Positions 23,276-32,483 of a DNA stretch of 33,165 bases are shown here, piece after piece. Under the pieces are notes generated by a model, which was not told the origin of the DNA, made no database searches, and saw only the letters and a list, made by a program, of their open reading frames with translations. The position numbers were made by a program, and so were the translations under genes. Origin of the DNA: Thermocaproicibacter sp036741535 (GTDB lineage Bacteria > Bacillota > Clostridia > Oscillospirales > Acutalibacteraceae); contig DAINSB010000005.1 of the NCBI GenBank assembly GCA_036741535.1, positions 1-33,165 of the forward strand, in the 5' to 3' direction. How positions within the stretch are numbered: position 1 is the stretch's first letter; each line of letters starts with the position of its first letter.

Positions 23276-23312
23276 GCGGCTCCCGCCGTTTTTTGCAGAA
23301 GTTTCATCGAGT

Positions 23313-23380
23313 GCGTTCCCGGGGCAAGGGATAAGAAAGCCACCCTACCGAGAGCCGCAGTTGTGGTCCGCCGTAGGCGC
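23313..23380 (-). repeat. Dispersed repeat, copy 2 of 3
   Basis: On the minus strand the core (23380-23355) starts GCGCCTACGGCGG and ends CTGCGG. About 20 bases on it is followed by GTGGCTTTCT and CTTGCCCCGGGAA. Copy 3 has the same two blocks in the same order, so the repeated unit is at least about 70 bases. It covers the last codons of the leftward glycosyltransferase gene, whose C-terminal APSAPTADHNCGSR is therefore repeat-derived. Confidence 0.7.
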
Positions 23381-24631
23381 GGAAGGCGCTATGCACCCCG
23401 CGAAACGGCGGTAATTGCTGTCGGCGGAAAAATCGGTCTGCCAGATGCTTCTGGCCGCGCCGCGCATGGCCTCCCGGCGGGCGGCGGGCAGGGTGCAGAA
23501 CGCCCGGATCCTTTCCGCCAGCGTTTCCGCCGTCAGGTCCGCGGGTAGGACCAGGCCGTTGACCCCGTCCTTCACGATTTCGCAGGTCCCGCCGACATCC
23601 GTCGCGAGAACCGGAATGCCGAAGGAACAGGCCTCCATGATGCTGACCGGCAGCCCCTCCGAAGAGCTGGTGTTGAGAAAGCAGTCCACCGGGTTTTTCC
23701 GGTAGAATTCCATTAGCTCGGCGTTGCGTACCTCGCCCGGAAAACGGACCTGCAGAAAGCCGAGGTTTTCTTTTGCGTACTGTTTCAGCCCCTGCAGGCC
23801 GTCGCCCCCGCCGAAATGCGTCCACTCTATCTTCAGGCCGCTGCCCTGAAGCAGTTTCAGGGCATGCGCCAGCAGGCCCACGCGCTTAAACGGCAGGATG
23901 TGGCAGCAGCTGACGAACCGGAAGCCGTCCGCGGCGGGCTGCGGTCCGGGGCCGAAGTCGCGCGTGCCGAGATAGGCCGTCTGCACTTTGCTTTTCCACG
24001 CCGGGTAGGTCCGTTTCAGGTAGTCGGCGCCGTCCCGCGAACAGGGGAAGACCGCGTCGAGGTGCTCCAGCAGGTAGGGCCGGAGCGGCAGATAGGAAAG
24101 GCTGTTACGCTCGGGGTAGAGGTCGTACCGGTGGGCGCGGCTGACGCAGATGCCGCCGCGCGATCCGGCGGCTTTTTTGAGTTCCAGCGCGGCGAAAGCG
24201 GTGTCGAAAAACCAGTAGCTGTAAAAGGTCACGCGATCGGACCGCGAAGCGTCCGTATTTTCCAGAAGGCCGGCTGCCTCCCGCGCGATTCGGCGGCTTT
24301 TTGCGAGGAAGTAAGCGAAAAACGCGCGCCTTCTGAGGCCATGCCCGACGGCGGAACGCTCCGCCGCCCCGAAAAGATCCTGCGGCGGAAACGCGAAATT
24401 CCGCGCGGCCGCCGCGGGGATCGACCTTTTGATCCGGGAGGCGGGGATGAAATGCACCTCCACGTTTCCGGGCACCGGGCGGGTCTGTTCGGGGCGGTCG
24501 GAGACGGAAGTCGCGATCAGGATCACTTTCCCGAACGCTTCCGCCAGGAAAGGCAGTTCGTTTTCGATGAACTCCTCGCCGGAGCCGAACGGATACGTCT
24601 TGGTCAGCATGACCAGGCAGCTTTTCATCAC
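23345..24631 (-). CDS. Glycosyltransferase family 4, paralogue of the 18298 gene
   Basis: The 428-residue GT-B enzyme has an N-terminal SCLVMLTKTYPFGSGEEFIE, a central TFYSYWFFDTAFA and CVSRAHRYDLYPERN, and the donor-binding half with CCHILPFKRVGLLAHAL, FLNTSSSEGLPVSIMEACS (E-x7-E) and GIPVLATDVGGTCEIVKDGV then NGLVLP. It is closely related along its length to the rightward gene at 18298-19512. I take the GTG at 24631, with AAAGGA 9 bases upstream; the next codon is ATG and could be the start. The last residues (APSAPTADHNCGSR) come from a dispersed repeat, so the ancestral C-terminus has been altered. It has its own leftward promoter (24656-24684). Confidence 0.92.
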   Translation of the reverse strand: MMKSCLVMLTKTYPFGSGEEFIENELPFLAEAFGKVILIATSVSDRPEQTRPVPGNVEVHFIPASRIKRSIPAAAARNFAFPPQDLFGAAERSAVGHGLRRRAFFAYFLAKSRRIAREAAGLLENTDASRSDRVTFYSYWFFDTAFAALELKKAAGSRGGICVSRAHRYDLYPERNSLSYLPLRPYLLEHLDAVFPCSRDGADYLKRTYPAWKSKVQTAYLGTRDFGPGPQPAADGFRFVSCCHILPFKRVGLLAHALKLLQGSGLKIEWTHFGGGDGLQGLKQYAKENLGFLQVRFPGEVRNAELMEFYRKNPVDCFLNTSSSEGLPVSIMEACSFGIPVLATDVGGTCEIVKDGVNGLVLPADLTAETLAERIRAFCTLPAARREAMRGAARSIWQTDFSADSNYRRFAGCIAPSAPTADHNCGSR

Positions 24632-24655
24632 TTTGATCCATCCTTTCGTCTTCCC

Positions 24656-24684
24656 AGCATATCATAAGGCGCGGCATAATTCAA
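24656..24684 (-). promoter_or_regulatory. Sigma-A promoter of the leftward glycosyltransferase
   Basis: On the minus strand TTGAAT (24684-24679) and TATGCT (24661-24656) are 17 bases apart, about 25 bases before the start codon. Confidence 0.7.
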
Positions 24685-24706
24685 CCGGCCGCGGGCTGCG
24701 CCCCGC

Positions 24707-24735
24707 TTGTAATTGATTTTGCATAATGCTATAAT
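24707..24735 (+). promoter_or_regulatory. Sigma-A promoter of the second glycosyltransferase operon
   Basis: TTGTAA at 24707-24712 and TATAAT at 24730-24735 are 17 bases apart. The first gene starts at 24842. It is divergent from the promoter at 24656-24684, with only about 20 bases between the -35 boxes. Confidence 0.82.
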
Positions 24736-24841
24736 AAGCGCGAAACTTTTTGGCGGAAACCGGGCAGAACGCGGTCCCGGGCCGGCGCGTGTCCGTGCGC
24801 GGATTCCCGGTTCGGGTGGCCGGACTAGGGGAGGTTTCATT

Positions 24842-25906
24842 TTGCCGCAGATCAGCGTGATTGTCCCTGTCTATAATGTGGAACAATATCTGGAGCGATG
24901 CGTCGAAAGCATCCTTGCCCAGAGCTTTTCCGATTTTGAGCTTCTTCTTGTGAACGACGCTTCCACCGACCGTTCCCCCGAGATCGCGCGCGGGTTCCGG
25001 TCCGACCGGCGCGTCAGGGTGCTGGATAAGCCCCACGGCGGCCTCGGCGACACCCGAAATTACGGGGTCGGGCGCGCATCCGGAAAATACCTTCTGTTCG
25101 TGGATTCCGACGACTGGGTCGAAGTGGACATGCTGCGGGACCTGTACGCCCTGGCCGAAGCGTATCGGGCGGATCTGGTCCTTTTCAACTTCGTGCGCGA
25201 GGACCTCGCGAACAGGGAGCGCCGCGAATGCCGCCTGCCGGTCTTCTACCCGGATTTCGGCCGGGAGGTGCAGGAGCGCATCCTCTCCGCGCTCGTCGGA
25301 CCGGACGGCTCGGACGGGCCGTGGCGCCGGGTCGAGATGCTCGGATGTGCGTGGAGGCGCATGTACCTGCGCGCCTGGTACGTGAATTCCGGCATCCGCT
25401 ATGGCGACGAGAGGAAGATCATGCTGGAGGATCTTCCGGCGTCCGTCCGTGCGCACTGCCTGTCGCAGCGCCTGCTGGTCGTGGGGGGTGCCTATTACCA
25501 CTACCGTTACAATCCCGATTCGCTCAGCACGCGCTACCGTCCGCACAAAATGGAGATGCTGACGGAGTGTTTCACCGCCGTGCGGCAGGTGCTGGAGGAG
25601 AACGGCCTTTACGAGCAGTACCGGCAGAGGCACCTGGCGTGGTTCCTGCGCTCGGCCGCCCATTCGTCGCTCGTCAACTGCTTCAGCGCGGGCAACCCGG
25701 CGGGCTTTGCCGGCCGCTACCGCGAGGTGGCGGGCATCCTCAAAAACCCCTTGCTCAAAGAGGCCGTGAAATCCGGCTATCTCAAACATGCGTCCCGCGC
25801 CGACCGCATCGTCCGGCGGGTGCTCAAAACGCGCTTCCCGCCGCTGGTGTACCTGTTCTACCGCGTCTATTCCTCCGTGCTCCGCAGGAGCGTCGCGCGC
25901 AGATAA
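24842..25906 (+). CDS. Glycosyltransferase family 2
   Basis: The 354-residue GT-A enzyme opens with QISVIVPVYNVEQYLERCVE and SILAQSFSDFELLLVNDAST (nucleotide-binding half), then KPHGGLGDTRNYGVGRASG and the metal-binding DSDDW motif. The C-terminal half has MLEDLPASVRAHCLSQRLLV, a pattern typical of capsule and exopolysaccharide transferases. It adds a single sugar to a lipid-linked chain; donor and acceptor are unknown. The TTG at 24842 is chosen because GGGGAGG is 7 bases upstream and the GT2 signature starts three codons later. The longer open frame upstream has no family similarity. The next gene begins 15 bases after its stop. Confidence 0.93.
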   Translation: MPQISVIVPVYNVEQYLERCVESILAQSFSDFELLLVNDASTDRSPEIARGFRSDRRVRVLDKPHGGLGDTRNYGVGRASGKYLLFVDSDDWVEVDMLRDLYALAEAYRADLVLFNFVREDLANRERRECRLPVFYPDFGREVQERILSALVGPDGSDGPWRRVEMLGCAWRRMYLRAWYVNSGIRYGDERKIMLEDLPASVRAHCLSQRLLVVGGAYYHYRYNPDSLSTRYRPHKMEMLTECFTAVRQVLEENGLYEQYRQRHLAWFLRSAAHSSLVNCFSAGNPAGFAGRYREVAGILKNPLLKEAVKSGYLKHASRADRIVRRVLKTRFPPLVYLFYRVYSSVLRRSVARR

Positions 25907-25921
25907 GAGGAGAATTTGCCC

Positions 25922-27121
25922 ATGCCCCGGAAAAAAAGCGTCCTGTTCATCAACTACAGCCTGCACAGCGGCGGAATCGAAAAGAGCCTTGTGACGGTCC
26001 TCTCTCTGTTCGACTTCGACAGATACCGCGTGGACCTGCAGCTTTTCGCAAACGAGGGCCTCTTCCTCGAACGCGTGCCGGAAAACGTGCGCCTTCTGGA
26101 GCCGCTGTTTCCGGCGGAATACCGGCTGAATGTCCGCCGGGCGGTTCCGGCGCTCCTGAAGGCGGGGCGCCCGCTGCTCGCCCTGTGCCGCCTGCTGGTC
26201 TCTTTCGCGGGCCTGCGGGGGACGATGGGCGAGCGCCTGTCGCGGATGTGGAAGGTCGAGCGGCGGTTCGCCCGCCCTGCGGCGCGGGAGTACGACTGCG
26301 CCGTCGCCTTTATGGAGGGGCAGCCGATCTACTACAATGTGGAGAAGGTCAGAAGCCGGGTGAAGATCGGGTTCATCCACGGGGACTACGAGGCGATGGG
26401 ACTTCGGGCCGATTTCGACCGCGGGTACGTCGCCAGGCTGGACGCGCTCTGCACCGTGTCGGAGTCGTGCCTCGCTTCGCTTCGGCGGGTGTTTCCGGAA
26501 TACGCCGGCCGCTGCCATGTCGTCTACAATATCATTTCCGCCGATTTCATCCGCTCCCTCGCGGAGAGGGGAAACGGATTCGACGACGGTTTTTCCGGCC
26601 TGCGCGTGCTTTCCATCGCGCGCCTTTCGCATCAGAAGGGCCTGGACATCGCCATGCCCGCCGCCGCCGCGCTGGCGAAAGAGGGGCTGCCGTTCCGGTG
26701 GTATATCATCGGCGCCGGCCCGGAGGAAGCGCCGCTGAAAGCCATGGCGCGGGAGCTCGGCCTCGGGGAGCACGTCGCCTTTCTGGGGGAGCGGGCGAAC
26801 CCCTATCCCTTCCTCAGACAGTGCGACGTCTATCTGCAGCCCAGCCGGTTCGAGGGCAAATCCATCGCCGTCGACGAGGCGATGGTCCTGTGCCGCCCGA
26901 TCCTTCTGACGGATTTTTCGACCGCCGCCGACCAGATCGAATCCGGGGTCAACGGGCTGATCGTCCCGATGACGCCCGAAGGCGTGGAGGCGGGGCTGCG
27001 CCGCCTGCTGACGGACGGCGGCCTGCGGGAGTCGTATTCGCGGGCGCTTGCCCGCGGCCGTTATTCCAACGAGGAAGAGATCGAAAAGCTGTACGCGCTT
27101 CTTGAAGGAGAAGATTCGTAG
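25922..27121 (+). CDS. Glycosyltransferase family 4
   Basis: The 399-residue GT-B enzyme begins KSVLFINYSLHSGGIEKSLV, a typical acceptor-domain start with the glycine-rich SGGIEKS loop. It continues with KIGFIHGDYEAMGL, SESCLASLRR, the donor-half entry RVLSIARLSHQKGLDIAM, WYIIGAGPEE, and VYLQPSRFEGKSIAVDEAMV with the E-x7-E motif. It therefore transfers a nucleotide-sugar donor, identity unknown. The ATG at 25922 lies about 10 bases after AGGAGA, and an in-frame TTG two codons earlier is possible. It is followed within 5 bases by mnmA, so surface-sugar and tRNA-modification genes share a transcript here. Confidence 0.92.
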   Translation: MPRKKSVLFINYSLHSGGIEKSLVTVLSLFDFDRYRVDLQLFANEGLFLERVPENVRLLEPLFPAEYRLNVRRAVPALLKAGRPLLALCRLLVSFAGLRGTMGERLSRMWKVERRFARPAAREYDCAVAFMEGQPIYYNVEKVRSRVKIGFIHGDYEAMGLRADFDRGYVARLDALCTVSESCLASLRRVFPEYAGRCHVVYNIISADFIRSLAERGNGFDDGFSGLRVLSIARLSHQKGLDIAMPAAAALAKEGLPFRWYIIGAGPEEAPLKAMARELGLGEHVAFLGERANPYPFLRQCDVYLQPSRFEGKSIAVDEAMVLCRPILLTDFSTAADQIESGVNGLIVPMTPEGVEAGLRRLLTDGGLRESYSRALARGRYSNEEEIEKLYALLEGEDS

Positions 27122-27125
27122 ATTT

Positions 27126-28219
<1,094 letters not shown>

Positions 28220-28223
<4 letters not shown>

Positions 28224-29416
28224 TCTATGCCGACCACGCCGCGACGACACGGCTCTCGCCGTATGCGCTGAAGGCGATGATGCCGTTTTTGACGGAAGAG
28301 TACGGGAACGCGTCGTCGCTCTACGCCCCCGGCCGCCGGGCGCGCCGGGCGGTGGAGCGGGCGCGCGAAGCCGTGGCGGCCGCCGTCGGCGCTTCGCCGG
28401 GGGAGATCTATTTCACGGCCTGCGGAACGGAGTCGGACAACTGGGCCATCCGCGCCGCGGCGGAAACGAACCCGGACGGCCTGTTCGCCACCACCGCCGT
28501 CGAGCACCACGCCGTTCTGCGGACGTTCGAGGCGCTGCGGCGCGCGGGCAGGGACACGGCGGTCCTCGGCGTAGACGGATGCGGCAGGCTCTCCCCCGAG
28601 ACGCTGCGTCGGGCCGTGCGGGACGGGGCGAGGGGAGGCAGCCGGACGGCGTTCGTCAGCGTCATGGCGGCGAACAACGAGGTCGGTACCCTGATGCCGC
28701 TTGCGGAGCTTGCGGAGATCGCGCACGGCGCGGGCGCCCTTTTCCATACGGACGCCGTGCAGGCCCTCGGGCATATCCCGCTGGATGTTTCGGAGCTCGG
28801 CCTCGACATGATGTCCTTTTCCGGGCATAAATTCGGCGGGCCGAAGGGTGTCGGAGGCCTCTATGTGCGCAAAGGGACCCCTCTGCCGCCGGGGCTTTAC
28901 GGCGGCGGGCAGGAGCACGGCCTGCGCTCCGGGACCGAAAACGTCGCCGGTATCGTCGGGGTGGCCGCGGCGCTCACGGAATCCTGCCGCGGGATGCGGG
29001 AGACCGCTGCCCGCGTCGCCGCGCTGCGCGACCGTCTGATCGCCGGCGTGCTGAAACTGCCGGGCGCCCGGCTGACAGGCGAGCCGATTCGTTGCCAACC
29101 GGACGCCGGTCGCCAGCCGGACGCCGGCCGCCAGCCGGGCGCCGGCCGCCTGCCCGGCATCGCATCGTTCGTGTTCGACGGGGTGGAGGGCGAGACGCTC
29201 GTCCTGCTGCTGGACCAGCGCGGCATCTGCGCGTCGTCGGGCTCGGCCTGCTCGGCGGGCGCGCTCGAGCCTTCCCACGTGCTTCTGGCGATGGGCTTTT
29301 CGCCCGAGGAAGCCCGGGGCGAGCTGCGGCTGTCGCTCGGGCCGGAAAACACGGGCGAAGAGGTCGAAACGATCCTGCGCGTCCTGCCGGAGGTGCTGCA
29401 AAAGCTGAGGGCATAA
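28220..29416 (+). CDS. Cysteine desulfurase (NifS/IscS family)
   Basis: The 398-residue PLP enzyme takes sulfur from cysteine and passes it as persulfide to acceptors, most plausibly MnmA encoded just upstream. The N-terminal IYADHAATT, the PLP lysine K204 in SFSGHKFGGPKG, and the sulfur-carrying C344 in CASSGSACSAG are all present. The ATG overlaps the mnmA stop. A peculiarity is an 18-residue insertion at about 293-310 made of three six-residue repeats (QPDAGR, QPDAGR, QPGAGR) where relatives have a short loop before LPGIASFVF. It could equally supply Fe-S assembly, but no IscU/SufU gene is in the window. Confidence 0.93.
29096..29149 (+). repeat. 18-base in-frame tandem repeat in the cysteine desulfurase gene
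   Basis: Three 18-base units encoding QPDAGR, QPDAGR and QPGAGR lie in a surface loop upstream of the catalytic-cysteine region. The units differ at a few bases. The unit length matches the tandem repeat in the Wzy-like gene at 18233. Confidence 0.85.
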
Positions 29417-29426
29417 AATGCCTTTT

Positions 29427-29499
29427 GCGCCTACGGCGGCCACGACTGCGGCACAAACTGAAAATGAGCGTGGCTTTCTGCCTCTTGCCCCGGGAATGC
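29427..29499 (+). repeat. Dispersed repeat, copy 3 of 3
   Basis: The core at 29427-29451 starts GCGCCTACGGCGG and ends CTGCGG. After a variable spacer come GTGGCTTTCT and CTTGCCCCGGGAA, in the same order as in copy 2 on the other strand. It fills the space between the convergent cysteine desulfurase and galM genes. No other function is visible in this spacer. Confidence 0.7.
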
Positions 29500-29528
29500 C
29501 ATGGAGTATCTGCGGGCAAATTGAAAGC

Positions 29529-30584
29529 TCAGTCTGTCGTAAACTGGTAAACTGTTGTGCTGTGGAACGTTTTGCCCGGCTTCAGGTTCCCGTACGGGAA
29601 CTCCGGATGGTGGGGCGAATCGGGGAAATACTGCGTCTCCAGGCATACGGCATGGTGCGCCCGCAGGGGGACGCCTCCCCGGGCCGTTTCGCCGGGCCCG
29701 AAGCGGTTCGCCGTGTAAACCTGCACGCCGGGCCGGTCCGTGAAGACGATCATCCGCCGGCCGTTCGCCGGGTCGTACAGGCACGCCGCCTCTTTGGAGC
29801 CGGCGGGGCCGTAGAGCACAAAATTGTGGTCGTAGCCCCCGCACCGGCGCAGAGAGGGCTCGTCCGCGCCGATGTCGCGCCCGATCGGCTTCGGGCGGCG
29901 GAAATCGAACGGGGTTCCCTCCACGGAAAGAAATTCCCCCGTGGGGATCAGTTCCTCGTCCGTCACCGTGATTTTGTCGGCGAAGATCTGCATCTCTTCG
30001 GAGAGGATATCGTTCGCGGGGCTGCCCGTCAGGTTGAAATAGGAATGGTTGGTCATGTTCAAGGGCGTCTCCGCGTCCGTTTCCGCGGCGTATTCGATCA
30101 CCAGCGCGTTGTCCTCAGTCAGCGTATACGTGACCTCCGCCTCGACGTTCCCGGGGAAACCGCCTTCCCCGTCGGGGCTGCGATAGGCGAACGTGACGGC
30201 GGGTCCGCCGCCGTCCCTGACGCCGCGGACGCTCCAGACGCGGTCCTGGAACCCTCCGGGCGCGCTGTGCAGGGAGTGGACACCCTCGTTTTTTGCGAGA
30301 CGGTAGGTTTTTCCGCCGATTTGGAACTCCGCCCCCGCGATGCGGTTCGCATAGCGGCCGATCACCGCGCCGAGCACGTCGCCGGGCGCGCGGTATTCCG
30401 CCAGCGTGTCGTGGCCGAGCACCACGTTTTCCATTTTCCCGGTGCGGTCGGGCACGCACAGCCTGGCGATGCGGCAGCCGGCCGTCAGCAGTTCGGCGGT
30501 CATTCCGTTTTTGTTTTTCAGGACGCAGCGGTCGACGGACGATCCGTCGGCCAGCTTTCCGAATTCAAGCTTTTCGATGCTCAT
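29529..30584 (-). CDS. galM: Galactose mutarotase (aldose 1-epimerase)
   Basis: The 351-residue protein interconverts alpha and beta anomers of galactose or glucose. Family motifs are present in order: GAVIGRYANRIAGAEFQ, LHSAPGGFQDRVW, NMTNHSYFNLTG with the catalytic His, GGYDHNFVLYG, and VCLETQYFPDSPHH with the catalytic Glu. The start is ATG 30584, right after a GGTGGAAGGGAA ribosome binding site; the frame stays open upstream through the next gene but that part is a shadow. It lies 35 bases downstream of the glucokinase gene in the same direction, so the pair likely acts on incoming sugars. Confidence 0.95.
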   Translation of the reverse strand: MSIEKLEFGKLADGSSVDRCVLKNKNGMTAELLTAGCRIARLCVPDRTGKMENVVLGHDTLAEYRAPGDVLGAVIGRYANRIAGAEFQIGGKTYRLAKNEGVHSLHSAPGGFQDRVWSVRGVRDGGGPAVTFAYRSPDGEGGFPGNVEAEVTYTLTEDNALVIEYAAETDAETPLNMTNHSYFNLTGSPANDILSEEMQIFADKITVTDEELIPTGEFLSVEGTPFDFRRPKPIGRDIGADEPSLRRCGGYDHNFVLYGPAGSKEAACLYDPANGRRMIVFTDRPGVQVYTANRFGPGETARGGVPLRAHHAVCLETQYFPDSPHHPEFPYGNLKPGKTFHSTTVYQFTTD

Positions 30585-30619
30585 TTCCCTTCCACCTTTC
30601 CCTGATGAGACGGCGAATT

Positions 30620-31567
30620 TTATTCTCCGAGCAGCGCGGCGCCGACGATGCCGGCGTCGTTGCCGAGCCGGGCCCTGCAGATTTCCGCCTGTTTGGACGA
30701 ATATTTGGAATAGACGTGCCGGCGGACCAGCTCCCTGACCGGGGCGAAAAGCGTCTCGCCCTCGTTCGAGATGCCGCCGCCGATGCAGACGATGTCCGGC
30801 TGCAGGATGTTGATGCAGTTGGTCAGCCCGCAGGAGAGGTACTCGACGTACCGGTCCACGACCGCTTTGGCGGTCGCGTCGCCGGCCCGCATCCCCTGAA
30901 AGGCCGTGCGCCCGTCCACCTTGTTCAGGTCGCCGCCGACGATCTGCCACAGAGCGGAGGTATGTTCCAGCGCCATCGCTTCCAGCGTGGAAGCGATCAG
31001 CCCCGTCGCGGAGGCGTAGGTCTCCCAGCAGCCGCGGCGGCCGCAGGTGCATTGCCGCCCGCCGGCGACGATGACGATGTGCCCCATTTCTCCGCCCGCA
31101 CAGTTGCTGCCGGCGTAGATTTTGCCGTCCAGGATGATGCCGCTCCCGACGCCGGTCCCGAGAGTGACGGCCAGCGCGTTGCGCGCGCCCCGGAGCGCGC
31201 CCGCTTTGTATTCGCCGTATGCGGCGGCGTTGGCGTCGTTTTCGAGGATCACCTTTTTGCGCAGCCTGTTTTCCAGCATGTCGCCGAGGGGGAAATGGTC
31301 GACATGGAGGTTGTTGGCGAATTCGATCGTGCCGGTCCTGCGGTTCACCGTTCCGGGGGAACCGATGCCGATCCACGGAATGTCGTCGAGAGACAGTCCG
31401 GCCTTTTCGAGCGTCGCCGCCGTCGCTTCGGCGAGCTGGCCGCAGAGCTCTTCCTGGGTGCAGGGGATGCGGGTCTTTCGGCTCGTTTTCACGGTCAGAC
31501 GGTAGTCGCGGTCTACGATGCCGGCCGCAATATTGGTTCCCCCGAGATCGATCCCGAGAAAATACAT
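30620..31567 (-). CDS. ROK-family glucokinase
   Basis: The 315-residue kinase phosphorylates glucose (or a related sugar) with ATP. It shows MYFLGIDLGGTNIAAGIVD (ATP-binding start), ENDANAAAYGE with the catalytic Asp, and VTLGTGVGSGIILDG. The ROK zinc motif is GHIVIVAGGRQCTCGRRGCWE, with the three cysteines and His in place. There is no helix-turn-helix N-terminus, so it is an enzyme, not a ROK repressor. The ATG at 31567 has AAGGAA about 9 bases upstream. The promoter is at 31604-31633. Confidence 0.94.
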   Translation of the reverse strand: MYFLGIDLGGTNIAAGIVDRDYRLTVKTSRKTRIPCTQEELCGQLAEATAATLEKAGLSLDDIPWIGIGSPGTVNRRTGTIEFANNLHVDHFPLGDMLENRLRKKVILENDANAAAYGEYKAGALRGARNALAVTLGTGVGSGIILDGKIYAGSNCAGGEMGHIVIVAGGRQCTCGRRGCWETYASATGLIASTLEAMALEHTSALWQIVGGDLNKVDGRTAFQGMRAGDATAKAVVDRYVEYLSCGLTNCINILQPDIVCIGGGISNEGETLFAPVRELVRRHVYSKYSSKQAEICRARLGNDAGIVGAALLGE

Positions 31568-31603
31568 GAGGCGGTTCCTTCTTTCCCCTTTTGCTTTTAC
31601 CCC

Positions 31604-31633
31604 AGTATAACATTTGAAAACCGGCGCTGTAAA
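31604..31633 (-). promoter_or_regulatory. Sigma-A promoter of the glucokinase-galM operon
   Basis: On the minus strand TTTACA (31633-31628) and TATACT (31609-31604) are 18 bases apart, about 35 bases before the glucokinase ATG. No catabolite-response element was obvious. Confidence 0.75.
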
Positions 31634-31743
31634 TATGCGTACAGCGGAAAATAAAAATATTCGGCTGCTTAAACGCCGGAATAAGATGGTAAAATAAAGG
31701 AGAAGACCCCGGAACATAACACGATGGAAATGGTGGATGACAA

Positions 31744-32418
31744 GTGACATACGCCCAGTTGCCTGAAAACATGAAAAACGAATACACCCTGCGCTGCTGG
31801 CAGGAGCTTGAGAAACGGAAAGCCGCGCTCGCCGCGAAAAGGTTGTTCGACGTCGCGGCGTCGGCGGTGATCCTGCTGATCCTGTCGCCTTTGATGCTCC
31901 TGCTGGCGCTGGCCGTCAAGCTGGATTCGCCCGGGCCGGTCTTTTACCGGCAGGTGCGCGTGGGCCGCTACGGCAGGGATTTCCGGATCTTCAAATTCCG
32001 CACCATGGTGCAGGACGCGGACCAAATCGGCCCGCCGCTCACGATGGGGCAGGACCCGCGCGTGACGCGCGTGGGCAGGATGATCCGCCGGTGCCGGCTC
32101 GACGAGTTCTCGCAGCTGCTGAACGTCCTCGGGGGAAGCATGAGCCTCGTCGGCCCGAGGCCGGAGGTGCGGCGCTATGTCGACGCCTACGCGCCGGAGT
32201 ATCTCGCGACCCTGCTGATCCGCCCGGGCGTCACGGCGCCGTCGAGCATCGCGTTCAAGGACGAGGAAAAGATCCTCCGCTCGAGCGAGGACCCGGAGCG
32301 CGTCTATGTGGAACAGATCCTGCCGCCCAAAATGGCGCTGAACCTGAAATATCTCAGAGAGATCTCCCTTCCGGGCGACATCAAGATCCTGTTCCAGACG
32401 GTGGCCGCCGTAATTTGA
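31744..32418 (+). CDS. Phosphoglycosyl transferase (bacterial sugar transferase, polysaccharide initiation)
   Basis: The 224-residue membrane enzyme starts polysaccharide repeat-unit synthesis by moving a sugar phosphate onto undecaprenyl phosphate. It is the short monotopic form. A single hydrophobic segment (about 35-60, LFDVAASAVILLILSPLMLL) is followed by the catalytic part with GPVFYRQVRVGRYGRDFRIF, KFRTM, RRCRLDEFSQLLNVLGGSMS and LVGPRPE. It lacks the N-terminal multi-helix domain of WbaP/WcaJ. The GTG at 31744 has only a weak ribosome binding site; ATG 31771 is an alternative. It lies apart from the main cluster but is the only initiating enzyme in the window, so it may serve the Wzy-dependent polysaccharide. 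Confidence 0.92.
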   Translation: MTYAQLPENMKNEYTLRCWQELEKRKAALAAKRLFDVAASAVILLILSPLMLLLALAVKLDSPGPVFYRQVRVGRYGRDFRIFKFRTMVQDADQIGPPLTMGQDPRVTRVGRMIRRCRLDEFSQLLNVLGGSMSLVGPRPEVRRYVDAYAPEYLATLLIRPGVTAPSSIAFKDEEKILRSSEDPERVYVEQILPPKMALNLKYLREISLPGDIKILFQTVAAVI

Positions 32419-32483
32419 GCCCGGAAAGCCATATTTTTTCCCCGCGGTTCATACTATTGAACTGGAATTGCGGGGGATGTGTA

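Noticed and set aside
30585..31919. Extension of the galM frame upstream through the glucokinase gene
   Set aside because: The ATG at 30584 has a ribosome binding site and the family N-terminus; the upstream part is an out-of-frame reading of the glucokinase gene.
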